NCBI GenBank assembly: GCA_030656195.1
Contig: JAUSOJ010000266.1
Span: forward strand, 1 to 37,346
DNA length: 37,346 nucleotides
Direction: 5' to 3'
Source: Lutibacter sp.
GTDB taxonomy: Bacteria; Bacteroidota; Bacteroidia; Flavobacteriales; Flavobacteriaceae
Both the position numbers and the translations under genes were made by a program. Shown in pieces: positions 1 through 10,666 of the stretch. Below the pieces are notes generated by a model that was not told the origin of the DNA, ran no database searches, and was given only the letters and a program-made list of their open reading frames with translations. Every line of letters starts with the position of its first letter. Within the stretch, counting starts at the first letter, position 1.

Positions 1-1
1 A

Positions 2-112
2 GTGGCTATATTGTATCATCTACTTTCATTTACCACAACTATCCTGACTTTAACTCAACATAAAGTGAAGAAGGGCGATTTAAAGAGCATAGAAAAAACA
101 TACTTAAAATGA
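2..112 (+). CDS. Possible C-terminal tail of an unidentified protein (partial)
   Basis: Frame 2 is open from the window edge to a TGA at 110-112 and gives about 36 residues: a hydrophobic stretch (AILYHLLSFTTTILTL) followed by a lysine-rich end finishing in EKTYLK. This is what the end of a membrane protein often looks like. Frame 1 is also open, to a TAA at 61-63, and cannot be excluded. No family can be recognised from so little sequence. A terminator-like hairpin lies about 130 bp downstream at 243-276, which fits a gene ending here. Confidence 0.25.
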   Translation: MAILYHLLSFTTTILTLTQHKVKKGDLKSIEKTYLK

Positions 113-242
113 AATTTAATATAAATAATTATGTGGATAAGGTAGTTAATAACATATTAACTACTGAAAATTAATAAGTTAACTTTTAACTAACTTTGAT
201 TAAGTTAAATTTAAATTTTTAGTAAGAAATAAATTAAACCCT

Positions 243-276
243 AAAAAAGGATTGCTAATCATAGTGATCCTTTTTT
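243..276 (+). terminator. Intrinsic terminator-like hairpin
   Basis: Perfect 10-bp stem AAAAAAGGAT (243-252) / ATCCTTTTTT (267-276) around a 14-nt loop, with the T-run forming the 3' arm. Being A-flanked and T-flanked, it could act on both strands. It probably terminates the gene whose tail is at the window start. Confidence 0.6.
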
Positions 277-390
277 ATTGCCTCAATGCTACTTCTTAAA
301 TAATTACATTTTTTCCATAAACTGTAAATCGATAGCAAAAACGAAACTGATTTCGACAATTTTTTAGATTTAAAGACATTGGTTCACCAC

Positions 391-482
391 TTCAAACCAT
401 AATTTTACGAAAAGCTGGTTGCAACTTCGAGTAATAGGAGGTGCAAAATAAGTCTTAACATTAATTTGTTAAGGCTTTTTTG
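391..482 (+). ncRNA. Structured RNA-like motif, copy 1 (hairpin + AGGAGGTGC + terminator)
   Basis: First of four related elements in the window. The parts in order are: a lead-in like AAACCATAATTT; a hairpin AAGCTG (412-417) / CAACTT (422-427) with a GTTG loop and one C-A mismatch; a single-stranded purine-rich block AGGAGGTGC (436-444); and a terminator GTCTTAACA (452-460) / TGTTAAGGC (467-475) followed by a T-run. Copies 2-4 are at 1517-1612, 4570-4713 and 9940-10026. Unlike those, this copy has no recognised gene directly upstream. It could be a free-standing small RNA or the 3' end of a transcript not identified here. Confidence 0.5.
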
Positions 483-930
483 TTTTTATGATTTCACTAA
501 GGGTTTTAAGACATATAAACTTGGAGCCTTTTTTTATGCGCAAGGTTTGAGCAAGGTTATTGGAAGCAAAAGTTTCTATCAATAGCATATTACGTTTTCC
601 AAACTTGTAATCCATTTTTTAAAACAGCACCAAACCGTCCCTGTTGTATGCGCTACAGTCCCCTTTTCTAAAAACCGTCTTGGCATTTCAGTTTACTGTT
701 TCTTTCAATAAATCAACATAAATTTCAGAAAATTAAAAATCACACCAATATTTTATGGCAGGGTTTTTGGTTTAGACACTTTATATAACACGTATGGTAG
801 TTATTTGTGAATAAATGGATTAAAAACCAGTGTAAATATAAAGTTTAAAAAAATTCATACTTGTTAAGTTTCGTTTTTACAAATAATACCGATTTTTTAG
901 CTTTTAATCATTAACATAAAACAGAATAAT

Positions 931-1425
931 ATGAAAGCAATAAAATTTATAATACTCGGAATAGGATTAATTTTTGCAAGCGAAGCGCAGGCTCAAATAT
1001 CTGTAAATTTAAATGTTGGTACGCCGCCGCAATGGGGCCCGTCAGGTTACTCTAACGTTCGTTATTATTATTTGCCTGATGTACAAGCTTATTACGATAT
1101 TCGAAATTCCAATTTTATTTATATTTCAGGAAACTCTTGGGTTCGTAATTCTTATCTTCCAAGCCACTATAGAAATTATGATTTATATAATGGACATAAA
1201 GTAGTATTGACAAATTATCGCGGTAATTGGCCTCATGCTTATTTTAAACAACACAAGGTTAAATACGCAAAGGGATATAAAGGAAAATATCAAAAATCAA
1301 TTGGCAACAAAGGAGGAAACGGAAACTATAAGTCTAAAGGCAACGGTAACGGAAACTATAAGCCAAAAGGCAATGGAAACGGAAACCAAAAGTCAAATGG
1401 TAATGGCAATGGGAAAAAACATTAG
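931..1425 (+). CDS. Secreted protein with Gly/Asn/Lys-rich repetitive tail
   Basis: 164 residues. An N-terminal signal peptide (residues 1 to about 21, cleaved near SEAQA) predicts export. Residues 30-105 form a compact aromatic-rich domain with many Tyr and Trp, including YYYLPDVQAYYDIRNSNFIY and a YRNYDLYNGHKVVL stretch. Similar small exported proteins of unknown function are common in Flavobacteriia. Residues 110-164 are low-complexity: a Lys/Tyr/Gly stretch and then short GNGNGNYKPK-type units ending in KKH, probably disordered and strongly basic. The tail is also repetitive at the DNA level (about 1318-1415), so its length may vary between strains. The function is unknown. It stands alone and is followed by copy 2 of the repeated RNA-like motif, which should end its transcript. 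Confidence 0.8.
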   Translation: MKAIKFIILGIGLIFASEAQAQISVNLNVGTPPQWGPSGYSNVRYYYLPDVQAYYDIRNSNFIYISGNSWVRNSYLPSHYRNYDLYNGHKVVLTNYRGNWPHAYFKQHKVKYAKGYKGKYQKSIGNKGGNGNYKSKGNGNGNYKPKGNGNGNQKSNGNGNGKKH

Positions 1426-1516
1426 GCTGAAGCAGTAAAAAAATAGCTGCAAAGTACGTGTTGTAAACAGGATTCATTTCAACAATATTTCAGGTTTAAG
1501 GGTATTTGTTAACTTC

Positions 1517-1612
1517 TTTAAACCGTAAATTTATAAAAAGTTGGTGGCAACTTCGAAGAGCAGGAGGAGCCCAAGCATAAAAAGCCTTTACAGAAATGTA
1601 GCGGCTTTTTTA
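1517..1612 (+). ncRNA. Structured RNA-like motif, copy 2
   Basis: Second element, starting about 90 bp after the preceding stop codon. Lead-in AAACCGTAAATTTA; perfect hairpin AAGTTG (1538-1543) / CAACTT (1548-1553) with a GTGG loop; then AGGAGGAGC (1562-1570). The terminator pairs AAAAAGCCTTTACA (1579-1592) with TGTAGCGGCTTTTTT (1597-1611) across a GAAA tetraloop, with one mismatch. Compared with copy 1, the hairpin keeps its shape while its sequence changes (AAGCTG to AAGTTG, GTTG loop to GTGG) and the terminator stem is entirely different. That pattern suggests the structure is what is conserved. Confidence 0.55.
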
Positions 1613-1744
1613 TTTTAAACAGTGTGCGTCTTCAAACAAATTTTAAAAATCAGACCGTTTTTTGTCATCAATTTACAGTTGATTTTTTTTTGTTTTATAT
1701 TCATTTGAATACCTATATTTATCTTTTTGTTTAAAATTTATTTT

Positions 1745-4552
1745 ATGAGAACATTTTTGTCAATTTTATTATTATTTGCTTCGTTAACAATTTCAGCACA
1801 AAAAAAAATATTGGACCACGCCGATGTTGAAATTTGGAATTCTATTAAGAACAAATCCATTTCTTCTGATGGAAATTTTATAATGTATGCGCTGGAAAAA
1901 GGGGAACAAGATCAATTTTTAAAGATTAATGATGCCAATGCCAACTTAATTTTTGAATATAATAGAGGTGAAGATGGAAAATTCACCTACAATGCAAGCC
2001 ATTCAATTTTTACGATTAAGCCTTTTAAAGACAGTATCAGAGCATTGCAACGCAAAAAAATTGATAAAGAAAAACTTCCTAAAGACACCTTGGGTATTTA
2101 TAATCTAAAGGATAAATCTTTGCTTAAAATTGCCAATGTGAGATCCTATAAAATTCCTGAAAAATGGGAAGGTTATGTGGCTTATTTGTTAGATGATGTA
2201 AAGGACGACAATAAGAAAAAACCTGAAAGTAAAGCAGCCGACAGCATAAAGCCGAAAATCGTAAAAAAGGTAAAAAAAGTAGGTAAAGACACGGGTTATC
2301 ATTTGGTCATCAGAAATCTTAACTCAGGCAGGCAAGACACCGTTAAATTTGTGAAGGATTTCATTTTTGCAAAAGAGGGAAAACGGTTGGCTTACACAAC
2401 TTCGGGTGTTGATTCAACTTCGGGCGAAGGGGTTTATGTCATGGATTTAAACAGTCAAAAAATCAGTAATATTTTTAAAGGCGATAAGGCAAAATATGCG
2501 CAGTTGGCTTTTAGTGATTCAGGTAAAAATTTAGGTTTTATTGTTGATGCAGATACCTCAAAAGTGCAGGTGCAACCTAATGAATTGTATATTTGGCGTG
2601 ATGGCAATAAATTGGCAAAAAAACAAGTTGACAATACCTCAGCACCAAAAAATTACTTGGTTTCTGCCGATGGAAAAATCACTTTTTCAAAAGATGAAAC
2701 CAAACTTTATTTTGGCTTGGCAAAACCGCCCATCGTTAAAGATACGATGTTGCTAGCCGAAGAAATTGTAAATGTTGAGGTGTGGACTTACAATGAACCG
2801 CAATTATATACTGTGCAAGAACTGCAACTTAAAAATGATTTAAAGAAATCTTTTGAAACGGTAATCCATTTAAACAATAATAAATTATATCAGTTGGCAA
2901 CTGTTGAATTTCCGGAAGCTGAAATTGGAAATGAAGGAAATGCCCTGTTTGCTTTGGTAAATGCATCCATGCCGTATGAATTGGAAAGTCAGTGGACTGG
3001 CCAAAACGCAAGGGATTATTCCGTGGTTAATATTAATACTGGTGAAACCATTGAAATATTAAAAAATATAGCCGGGCGCGTGATGTTGAGCCCTAACGGA
3101 AAATATGCCTATGGATACAATTCTGTTGACCGTGAATGGTTTACGGTAAATTTGGCTTCAAAGAAGTTAAAAAAATTGACTTCCGGCAAAGTTTTTTATG
3201 ATGAATTAAATGATTCTCCCGACCATCCAAATTCTTATGGTTTAGCGGGTTGGACCGCCAATGATGCAGCCATTATCATTTATGACCGATATGATATTTG
3301 GGAATTTAACCCGGAAAATGGCCAAAGCAGAAAATTAACCAATGGCCGCGACGGTAAAACAGTTTTCAGATATGCAAAAACGGATCCTGAAGAACGATTT
3401 ATTTCAACAGACAAAGATTGGCTGTTAACCAATTTTAATGAAATTAATAAGTACTCTGGTTATTATAAATTGAATGCTAAAACTTTAAAAGGGGAACAGC
3501 TTATTATGGAACCTTACAGTTATTCAACGCCCGTAAAAGCAAGAGATAGTGAAAAAGTAATTTTTACCCGAGAATCTTTTACGGAATTTCCAAACATCCT
3601 TTATTCCGATTTAAATTTTAAAAAACCTGTTGTAATAAGCAATGCAAATCCGCAGCAAAGCGACTATAATTGGGGAACTGCCGAGCTGATAAATTGGATT
3701 TCCTTAGATGGTATTGAACTTACCGGAATGCTGATTAAGCCCGAAAATTTTGATCCAAATAAAAAATACCCGCTATTGGTTAATTTTTATGAAAAAAGTT
3801 CGGATGATTTGAATAACCACAGAGCGCCTGCTTACGGGCGGTCTTCCATTAATTATAGCTTTTACGCAAGCCGCGGTTATGTAATTTTTAACCCAGATAT
3901 TCAGTATCGTATTGGTTATCCTGGCGAGAGCGCTTTTAATTGTGTTATTCCCGGAGTCACTTCTTTGATAGAAAAAGGATTTATAGACAAAGATAATATT
4001 GGTGTGCAAGGCCATAGCTGGGGCGGATATCAAATTGCTTATCTGGTTACAAAAACCAATATTTTTAAGGCTGCGGAATCTGGTGCGCCTGTTGCAAACA
4101 TGATAAGTGCTTATGGTGGAATTCGTTGGTGGACTGGTTTAAGCCGACAGTTTCAGTACGAGCATACACAAAGCAGAATTGGCGGAACTCCTTGGGAATA
4201 TCCAGCCCGTTATACTGAAAATTCACCCATTTTTAATATAGATAAAATAAATACCCCATTGTTAATTATGCACAATGATGCCGATGGCCATGTGCCGTGG
4301 TATCAGGGAATTGAACTTTTTACCGCTTTGCGAAGGTTGGGGAAACCTTCTTGGTTTTTAAATTATAATGAGGAGCCGCACTGGCCGGTAAAATATCAAA
4401 ATCGCAAAGATTTCAATATCAGAATGGCGCAGTTTTTTGATTATTATTTAAAAGGTGATTTAAAACCAGTTTGGATGGATCGTGGCGTGCCAGCTATCGA
4501 AAAAGGAATCAACCAGGGTTTAGAACTCATTCAGGTTAAAACTCAGCATTAA
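1745..4552 (+). CDS. Exported S9 family (prolyl oligopeptidase-like) serine peptidase
   Basis: The start at 1745 is chosen over an in-frame ATG at 1727 because it places a clean signal peptide (MRTFLSILLLFASLTISAQ) at the N terminus; the protein is then 935 residues. The first ~650 residues carry beta-propeller-like repeats and a Lys-rich linker around residues 155-180. The C-terminal ~280 residues are an alpha/beta-hydrolase domain with the catalytic triad visible as Ser758 in GHSWGG, Asp847 in HNDADGHVP and His879 in EEPHWP. These enzymes cleave short peptides, commonly after proline or other small residues; the specificity here is unknown. The likely location is the periplasm. The gene is monocistronic, with a variant copy of the RNA-like motif ending it at 4713. 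Confidence 0.93.
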   Translation: MRTFLSILLLFASLTISAQKKILDHADVEIWNSIKNKSISSDGNFIMYALEKGEQDQFLKINDANANLIFEYNRGEDGKFTYNASHSIFTIKPFKDSIRALQRKKIDKEKLPKDTLGIYNLKDKSLLKIANVRSYKIPEKWEGYVAYLLDDVKDDNKKKPESKAADSIKPKIVKKVKKVGKDTGYHLVIRNLNSGRQDTVKFVKDFIFAKEGKRLAYTTSGVDSTSGEGVYVMDLNSQKISNIFKGDKAKYAQLAFSDSGKNLGFIVDADTSKVQVQPNELYIWRDGNKLAKKQVDNTSAPKNYLVSADGKITFSKDETKLYFGLAKPPIVKDTMLLAEEIVNVEVWTYNEPQLYTVQELQLKNDLKKSFETVIHLNNNKLYQLATVEFPEAEIGNEGNALFALVNASMPYELESQWTGQNARDYSVVNINTGETIEILKNIAGRVMLSPNGKYAYGYNSVDREWFTVNLASKKLKKLTSGKVFYDELNDSPDHPNSYGLAGWTANDAAIIIYDRYDIWEFNPENGQSRKLTNGRDGKTVFRYAKTDPEERFISTDKDWLLTNFNEINKYSGYYKLNAKTLKGEQLIMEPYSYSTPVKARDSEKVIFTRESFTEFPNILYSDLNFKKPVVISNANPQQSDYNWGTAELINWISLDGIELTGMLIKPENFDPNKKYPLLVNFYEKSSDDLNNHRAPAYGRSSINYSFYASRGYVIFNPDIQYRIGYPGESAFNCVIPGVTSLIEKGFIDKDNIGVQGHSWGGYQIAYLVTKTNIFKAAESGAPVANMISAYGGIRWWTGLSRQFQYEHTQSRIGGTPWEYPARYTENSPIFNIDKINTPLLIMHNDADGHVPWYQGIELFTALRRLGKPSWFLNYNEEPHWPVKYQNRKDFNIRMAQFFDYYLKGDLKPVWMDRGVPAIEKGINQGLELIQVKTQH

Positions 4553-4569
4553 AAATAGCAATTTGGTAC

Positions 4570-4713
4570 TTGAACCGATTTTCATTAAATGATCGGTAAT
4601 TTGTTTTCTGCGTTTGTTTCATAAGTTGCATTTAGGGTTTTTATGATAACTTTTGAGGCGGCTAAAATTTAAAAATCCACATATATCCGGAAGGCTTTAG
4701 GTGGATTTTTTTT
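4570..4713 (+). ncRNA. Structured RNA-like motif, divergent copy 4 with terminator
   Basis: It keeps the order of the other copies but is longer. A GAACCGATTTTC...CGGTAATTT lead-in is followed by a hairpin AAGTT (4623-4627) / AACTT (4648-4652) with a 20-nt apical part, in which CAT/ATG can extend the stem. Then come AGGCGGCT (4656-4663) and a terminator AAAAATCCAC (4671-4680) / GTGGATTTTT (4701-4710) plus T-run. It lies directly after the S9 peptidase. The match is weaker than among copies 1-3; the terminator itself is clear. Confidence 0.45.
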
Positions 4714-4785
4714 GCTGAAAATTTATTTCGATAAATTTATCCAAACATCCATAAAATTCAAGGAATAAAATTAATCGAAATTTAT

Positions 4786-4816
4786 TTGGAAGGTATTTTA
4801 TTTATTTGTTACTTTG
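4786..4816 (+). promoter_or_regulatory. Candidate Bacteroidota promoter for the 4847-7121 operon
   Basis: TTG at 4786-4788, a 20-nt spacer, then TTACTTTG at 4809-4816, which differs from the -7 consensus TAnnTTTG at one position. Transcription would begin about 25 nt before the ATG at 4847. Confidence 0.4.
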
Positions 4817-4846
4817 TATTTCAAAGTACTTTTAAAAATTAGATAC

Positions 4847-5485
4847 ATGGACAAAAAACAAGATCAGTTAAATGAACTGAGGGAAATACGCAATTTAATG
4901 GAGCGTTCCTCTAGGTTTTTATCCCTTAGCGGCATAGCGGGAATCATTGTTGGTGTAGTTGCAATAATGGGTGTTGCAGCGGCTTACCTATTCCTTGGTC
5001 TTGATTTTAGCGAACCGGGATATTATCAATTTGCTGTCGGACAAACTTTAGCGCAAGAATCTGCTGCTTATGCATTTCTGTTTGCCGATTTTATGGTGGT
5101 TTTGGCAGTGTCACTTTTTACGGCTGTTTTTTTTGCTGTCAGAAACGCCAAAAAACGCGGTTTGCCTGTTTGGGACGCCACTGCATCCCGACTTTTGATC
5201 AATATGATGATTCCGCTGGCGGCAGGCGGCATTTTTTGCCTCATTTTATGGTATCACGGTTATGTTGCTTTAATGGCTCCGGCCACCTTAATTTTTTACG
5301 GATTGGCTATGATAAATGCAAGTAAGTACACCATAATTGACATCCGTTATTTAGGAATTCTTGAAGTGGTTGTGGGCCTTGTGGCTTCAATTTTCATAGA
5401 GTACGGATTGCTTTTTTGGGCATTTGGATTTGGGGTGCTGCACTTGGTTTACGGCATAAAAATTTACTTTAAACACGAGCGGTGA
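4847..5485 (+). CDS. Multi-pass membrane protein of unknown function
   Basis: The ATG at 4847 (MDKKQDQLNELREIRNLMER) is preferred over an upstream TTG at 4814 that overlaps the promoter. 212 residues: a charged, probably helical N terminus of about 25 residues, then about six hydrophobic segments (first near residues 25-55, last near 170-205), with a short charged C terminus (KIYFKHER). No enzymatic motif is visible. The stop codon overlaps the GTG start of the winged-helix gene by 4 bp, and a DUF4153 protein follows, so the three are almost certainly one operon. The tight coupling suggests the membrane protein and regulator act on the same signal, but the function is unknown. Confidence 0.8.
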   Translation: MDKKQDQLNELREIRNLMERSSRFLSLSGIAGIIVGVVAIMGVAAAYLFLGLDFSEPGYYQFAVGQTLAQESAAYAFLFADFMVVLAVSLFTAVFFAVRNAKKRGLPVWDATASRLLINMMIPLAAGGIFCLILWYHGYVALMAPATLIFYGLAMINASKYTIIDIRYLGILEVVVGLVASIFIEYGLLFWAFGFGVLHLVYGIKIYFKHER

Positions 5486-5781
5486 AAAACTATATCAACG
5501 ATTTAAATAAAGCATTTGAAAGCAGGGTGCGATTGGGCATTATGTCAATTCTTCTGGTGAATGACTTTGCCGATTTTGCCACGCTTAAAGAGCAGTTGAA
5601 TATTACCGACGGCAATTTGGCGAGTCATTTAAATGCTTTGGAAAAATTAAAATATATCGACATAAAAAAACAATTTATCGGAAAAAAACCAAACACTTCA
5701 TACAGCGTAACAATTGCTGGAAAAAAAGCCTTCAGCGAACATCTTGATGCGCTTGAACGGCTAATTAACCTGTCAAGTTAA
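5482..5781 (+). CDS. Winged-helix transcriptional regulator (HTH_34 / ArsR-MarR-like)
   Basis: 99 residues, starting at a GTG that overlaps the stop of the upstream gene (GTGA at 5482-5485). The whole protein is a single winged-helix DNA-binding domain: an N-terminal helix with FESRVRLGIMSILL, a recognition-helix region LNITDGNLASHLNALEKL, and a wing ending in GKKPNTSYSVTIAGKKAF. This matches the small Bacteroidota regulators related to the PF13601 winged-helix family. There is no ligand domain, so it probably responds through a partner, plausibly one of the flanking membrane proteins. Likely autoregulatory; that is inference from the operon position. Confidence 0.88.
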   Translation: MKNYINDLNKAFESRVRLGIMSILLVNDFADFATLKEQLNITDGNLASHLNALEKLKYIDIKKQFIGKKPNTSYSVTIAGKKAFSEHLDALERLINLSS

Positions 5782-5831
5782 ATTAATTAAAATCGACTTT
5801 AACAACAAAAAACTTCTAAAACCAATTGACT

Positions 5832-7121
5832 ATGGTAACAACAACCGAAACCCATTTGTGGGATGAATTTGGCAGTTTGAAAGCAGAAATCATTCAAAAT
5901 ATTGACAATCCAAAACAGCTTGAAAAATTGTACCGTAAAAATAAAACGGATTTCCAAAGGGTTTTCAACACGATTTATCCAGAAATAAATGATAATTCAA
6001 CCGCACAAATTTGGAACGAAAGACTCAATTATCCGCAGGAAGAAATTTTTTGGGGACACAAAAAAGATCTAATTTTTGTGGGCGCTATGATATTTATCGC
6101 CGGACTTATTGCGCAAATTCCGCAATTTTTTAGCATTGATGAGGGTTTCTTTTTCCCGCGCAATATTGGATTTATTGTATTTCCTATGCTAACAGCCTAT
6201 TTTGCGTATAAACAAAATCTCGGAATCAATAAATTGTTGTTTCCGCTCCTCGCAATTTTGTTGTCGGTATTCTACATTAATTTTTTGCCCGATAACGATA
6301 AAAGTGATTCCATTATTTTGGCCTGCATTCATTTGCCTATATTTTTATGGACTTTAGTGGGCTATACTTTTGTTGGCGGTCATGTAAACGACAGCCAAAA
6401 GAAAATTGATTTCCTCCGATTCAATGGCGATTTTGTGGTAATGACGGCCGTTATGGTGCTTTCGGGTATTTTATTTACCGGAATTACCATTGGATTATTC
6501 GAATTGATCGGTCTCAAAATTGAAGATTTTTTCGCGAAGCATATTGCGGTTTGGGGAGCGCCTGCAATCCCTATTTTGGCCACCTATCTGGTTCGGAACA
6601 ATCCGCAATTGGTGAATAAAATTTCCCCTGTAATCGCAAGAATATTCACGCCCATTGTTTTTGTAATGCTTTTGATTTTTCTGTCCGCCATCATTTACAC
6701 AGGGAAAAACATCTACAACGACCGAAATTTTTTGATAATATTTAATGCATTGTTAATTGGCGTAATGGCCATTATTCTTTTTTCAGTGACAGCCGCAACT
6801 AAAAACGCCAATGAAAAATGGAACCTGTTATTTTTATTCGGACTTTCCGCACTCACCATTATTTTAAATGGTTTGGCACTTTCGGCCATCGCATTCCGCC
6901 TTGTTGAATTTGGAGTAACGCCAAATAGAATCGCAGTTTTAGGCGCAAATTTGCTGATATTCATCAACCTTATTTTAGTGGCCCATAAATTATTTTTGAT
7001 TCTGAGAGGAAAATCCGAAGTGCAAAAAGTTGAAAATATAATCGCCTTATTTATCCCTATTTATGGCATTTGGACCGCCTTGGTAACCTTCCTTTTTCCG
7101 CTGCTTTTTAATTTTAAATAA
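5832..7121 (+). CDS. DUF4153 family multi-pass membrane protein
   Basis: The start at the ATG 5832 (MVTTTETHLWDEFGSL) is preferred over a TTG at 5826. 429 residues. About 75 soluble N-terminal residues (a helical region rich in Glu, Lys and Asn) precede roughly ten hydrophobic segments from residue 80 to the end. The overall pattern and the conserved-looking DGEFVVMT-like region (NGDFVVMTAVMVLSGILFTG) fit DUF4153 proteins, whose function is not established. It is the third gene of an operon with a membrane protein and a winged-helix regulator, 50 bp after the latter. A palindromic repeat-like element begins 3 bp after the stop codon. Confidence 0.8.
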   Translation: MVTTTETHLWDEFGSLKAEIIQNIDNPKQLEKLYRKNKTDFQRVFNTIYPEINDNSTAQIWNERLNYPQEEIFWGHKKDLIFVGAMIFIAGLIAQIPQFFSIDEGFFFPRNIGFIVFPMLTAYFAYKQNLGINKLLFPLLAILLSVFYINFLPDNDKSDSIILACIHLPIFLWTLVGYTFVGGHVNDSQKKIDFLRFNGDFVVMTAVMVLSGILFTGITIGLFELIGLKIEDFFAKHIAVWGAPAIPILATYLVRNNPQLVNKISPVIARIFTPIVFVMLLIFLSAIIYTGKNIYNDRNFLIIFNALLIGVMAIILFSVTAATKNANEKWNLLFLFGLSALTIILNGLALSAIAFRLVEFGVTPNRIAVLGANLLIFINLILVAHKLFLILRGKSEVQKVENIIALFIPIYGIWTALVTFLFPLLFNFK

Positions 7122-7123
7122 TT

Positions 7124-7228
7124 GGGCGTTCCCCGCCAGCTGGCGGGTCGGGCTTTTGCTACTCGCATTTTTTAGTTGTGAAAAACAACTAAAAATGTGC
7201 TCAAACAGGTCGCGCAATCCCTAACGTA
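7124..7228. repeat. GGGCGTT-type palindromic intergenic element
   Basis: The element begins with GGGCGTT (7124-7130) right after the upstream stop codon and ends near CAATCCCTAACG. Inside are a perfect 16-bp palindrome CCCGCCAGCTGGCGGG (7132-7147) and a hairpin CATTTTTTAGTTG (7166-7178) / CAACTAAAAATG (7186-7197) with one bulged T and a 7-nt A-rich loop, followed by GCTCAAACAGGTCGCGCAATCCC. It is much more GC-rich than the flanks. From memory, elements with the same skeleton (GGGCGTT, inverted repeat, GTCGGGCTTT, GCTCAAACAG, CAATCCCTAACG) recur between genes in flavobacterial genomes. Only one copy is in this window. It may also serve as a terminator. Confidence 0.55.
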
Positions 7229-9865
<2,637 letters not shown>

Positions 9866-9939
9866 TTTTTTTACGGTAGTATTTTATAAACTGTTTAAAC
9901 ATTAAAATTCAGATATCATAGATTTAATCCGTGACATCT

Positions 9940-10026
9940 ATTAACCGTAAAACACAAAAGGTTGCTTACAACTTTTAATAAGAGGCGGAGCAAAAAAGCG
10001 TTACAAGTAATTGTAACGCTTTTTTA
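9940..10026 (+). ncRNA. Structured RNA-like motif, copy 3, ending in a bidirectional terminator
   Basis: It follows katG by about 75 bp. Lead-in TTAACCGTAAAACA; hairpin AAAAGGTTG (9956-9964) / CAACTTTT (9969-9976) with a CTTA loop and one bulged G; then AGGCGGAGC (9983-9991). The terminator is a perfect 15-bp stem AAAAAAGCGTTACAA (9992-10006) / TTGTAACGCTTTTTT (10011-10025) with a 4-nt loop. With A- and T-runs on both sides, the terminator should work for katG on the plus strand and for the hydrogenase operon, which ends at 10159, on the minus strand. Confidence 0.6.
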
Positions 10027-10158
10027 ATTTTAGTTAATCACTGCCCTATTATTTTCACAGGAAATCATTGAGCCATATTTGGAATGAAAGGAGCAACCCT
10101 TGATAATCCCCAAAAAACAGTAATAAGATTGCTGTTGTTTATAGAATTTAGCCCATTT

Positions 10159-10635
10159 TTATGATTCATTATAATCATCAAGTATTTTTTGTACACCATC
10201 GAGCGTAACCCGTCCGTAGACTTTTTCTCCCACCAAAACCACGGGTGCTAATCCACACGCTCCAACACATCTTAAATTGCTCAAAGAAAACTTGTCGTCT
10301 TTGGTTGTTTCTCCCACCTTTATTTTTAACAATGTTTTAAATTCGTTAAGCACTTTTTCAGCCCCTCTAACATAACATGCGGTACCGGTGCATATATTAA
10401 TAGGGAATTTGCCCTTTGGAGTCATTGTAAAAAATGAGTAAAATGACACCACTCCATATACATGGGCCAATGAGGTGTTGAGGTTTTGTGCAACAATTTG
10501 CTGAACTTCTTCGGGTAAATAACCAAAGGTGGTTTGCGTTTTATGAAGCACATTGATCAATTCACCCTTATCATAATTAAACTCTTTGCAAATTATTTCT
10601 ATTTTGGCGACATTATTTTCGCAGATTGTCATCAT
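10159..10635 (-). CDS. hydC: Hydrogenase subunit, NuoE-like [2Fe-2S] protein (HydC/HndA)
   Basis: 158 residues. A helical N-terminal domain is followed by a thioredoxin-like [2Fe-2S] domain with four cysteines in two pairs: NICTGTACYVRGAEKVL and LRCVGACGLAPVVLV. This is the NuoE / HydC / HndA family, which passes electrons between the NuoF-like flavin subunit and the rest of NAD(P)-linked hydrogenases. It is the last gene of the hyd operon, 31 bp after hydA. In HndABCD operons hndA is normally first, so its last position here is a rearrangement. Two adjacent ATG codons (10635, 10632) could start it. Its transcript should end at the bidirectional terminator at 9992-10025. Confidence 0.93.
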   Translation of the reverse strand: MMTICENNVAKIEIICKEFNYDKGELINVLHKTQTTFGYLPEEVQQIVAQNLNTSLAHVYGVVSFYSFFTMTPKGKFPINICTGTACYVRGAEKVLNEFKTLLKIKVGETTKDDKFSLSNLRCVGACGLAPVVLVGEKVYGRVTLDGVQKILDDYNES

Positions 10636-10666
10636 CGCTGATATTTTTAAATTATTGAATAATAAA

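Larger units (their letters stand above)
113..930. other. Long non-coding stretch with two terminator-like structures
   Basis: No convincing gene is seen on either strand. The stretch holds a simple hairpin/T-run terminator (243-276) and copy 1 of the repeated RNA-like motif (391-482). From 483 to 930 it is AT-rich and no consensus Bacteroidota promoter was found, although the promoter of the gene starting at 931 must lie here. Confidence 0.6.

Noticed and set aside
1727-1744. Upstream in-frame ATG for the S9 peptidase
   Set aside because: It adds MFKIYF before an otherwise standard signal peptide; the ATG at 1745 gives a better export signal.
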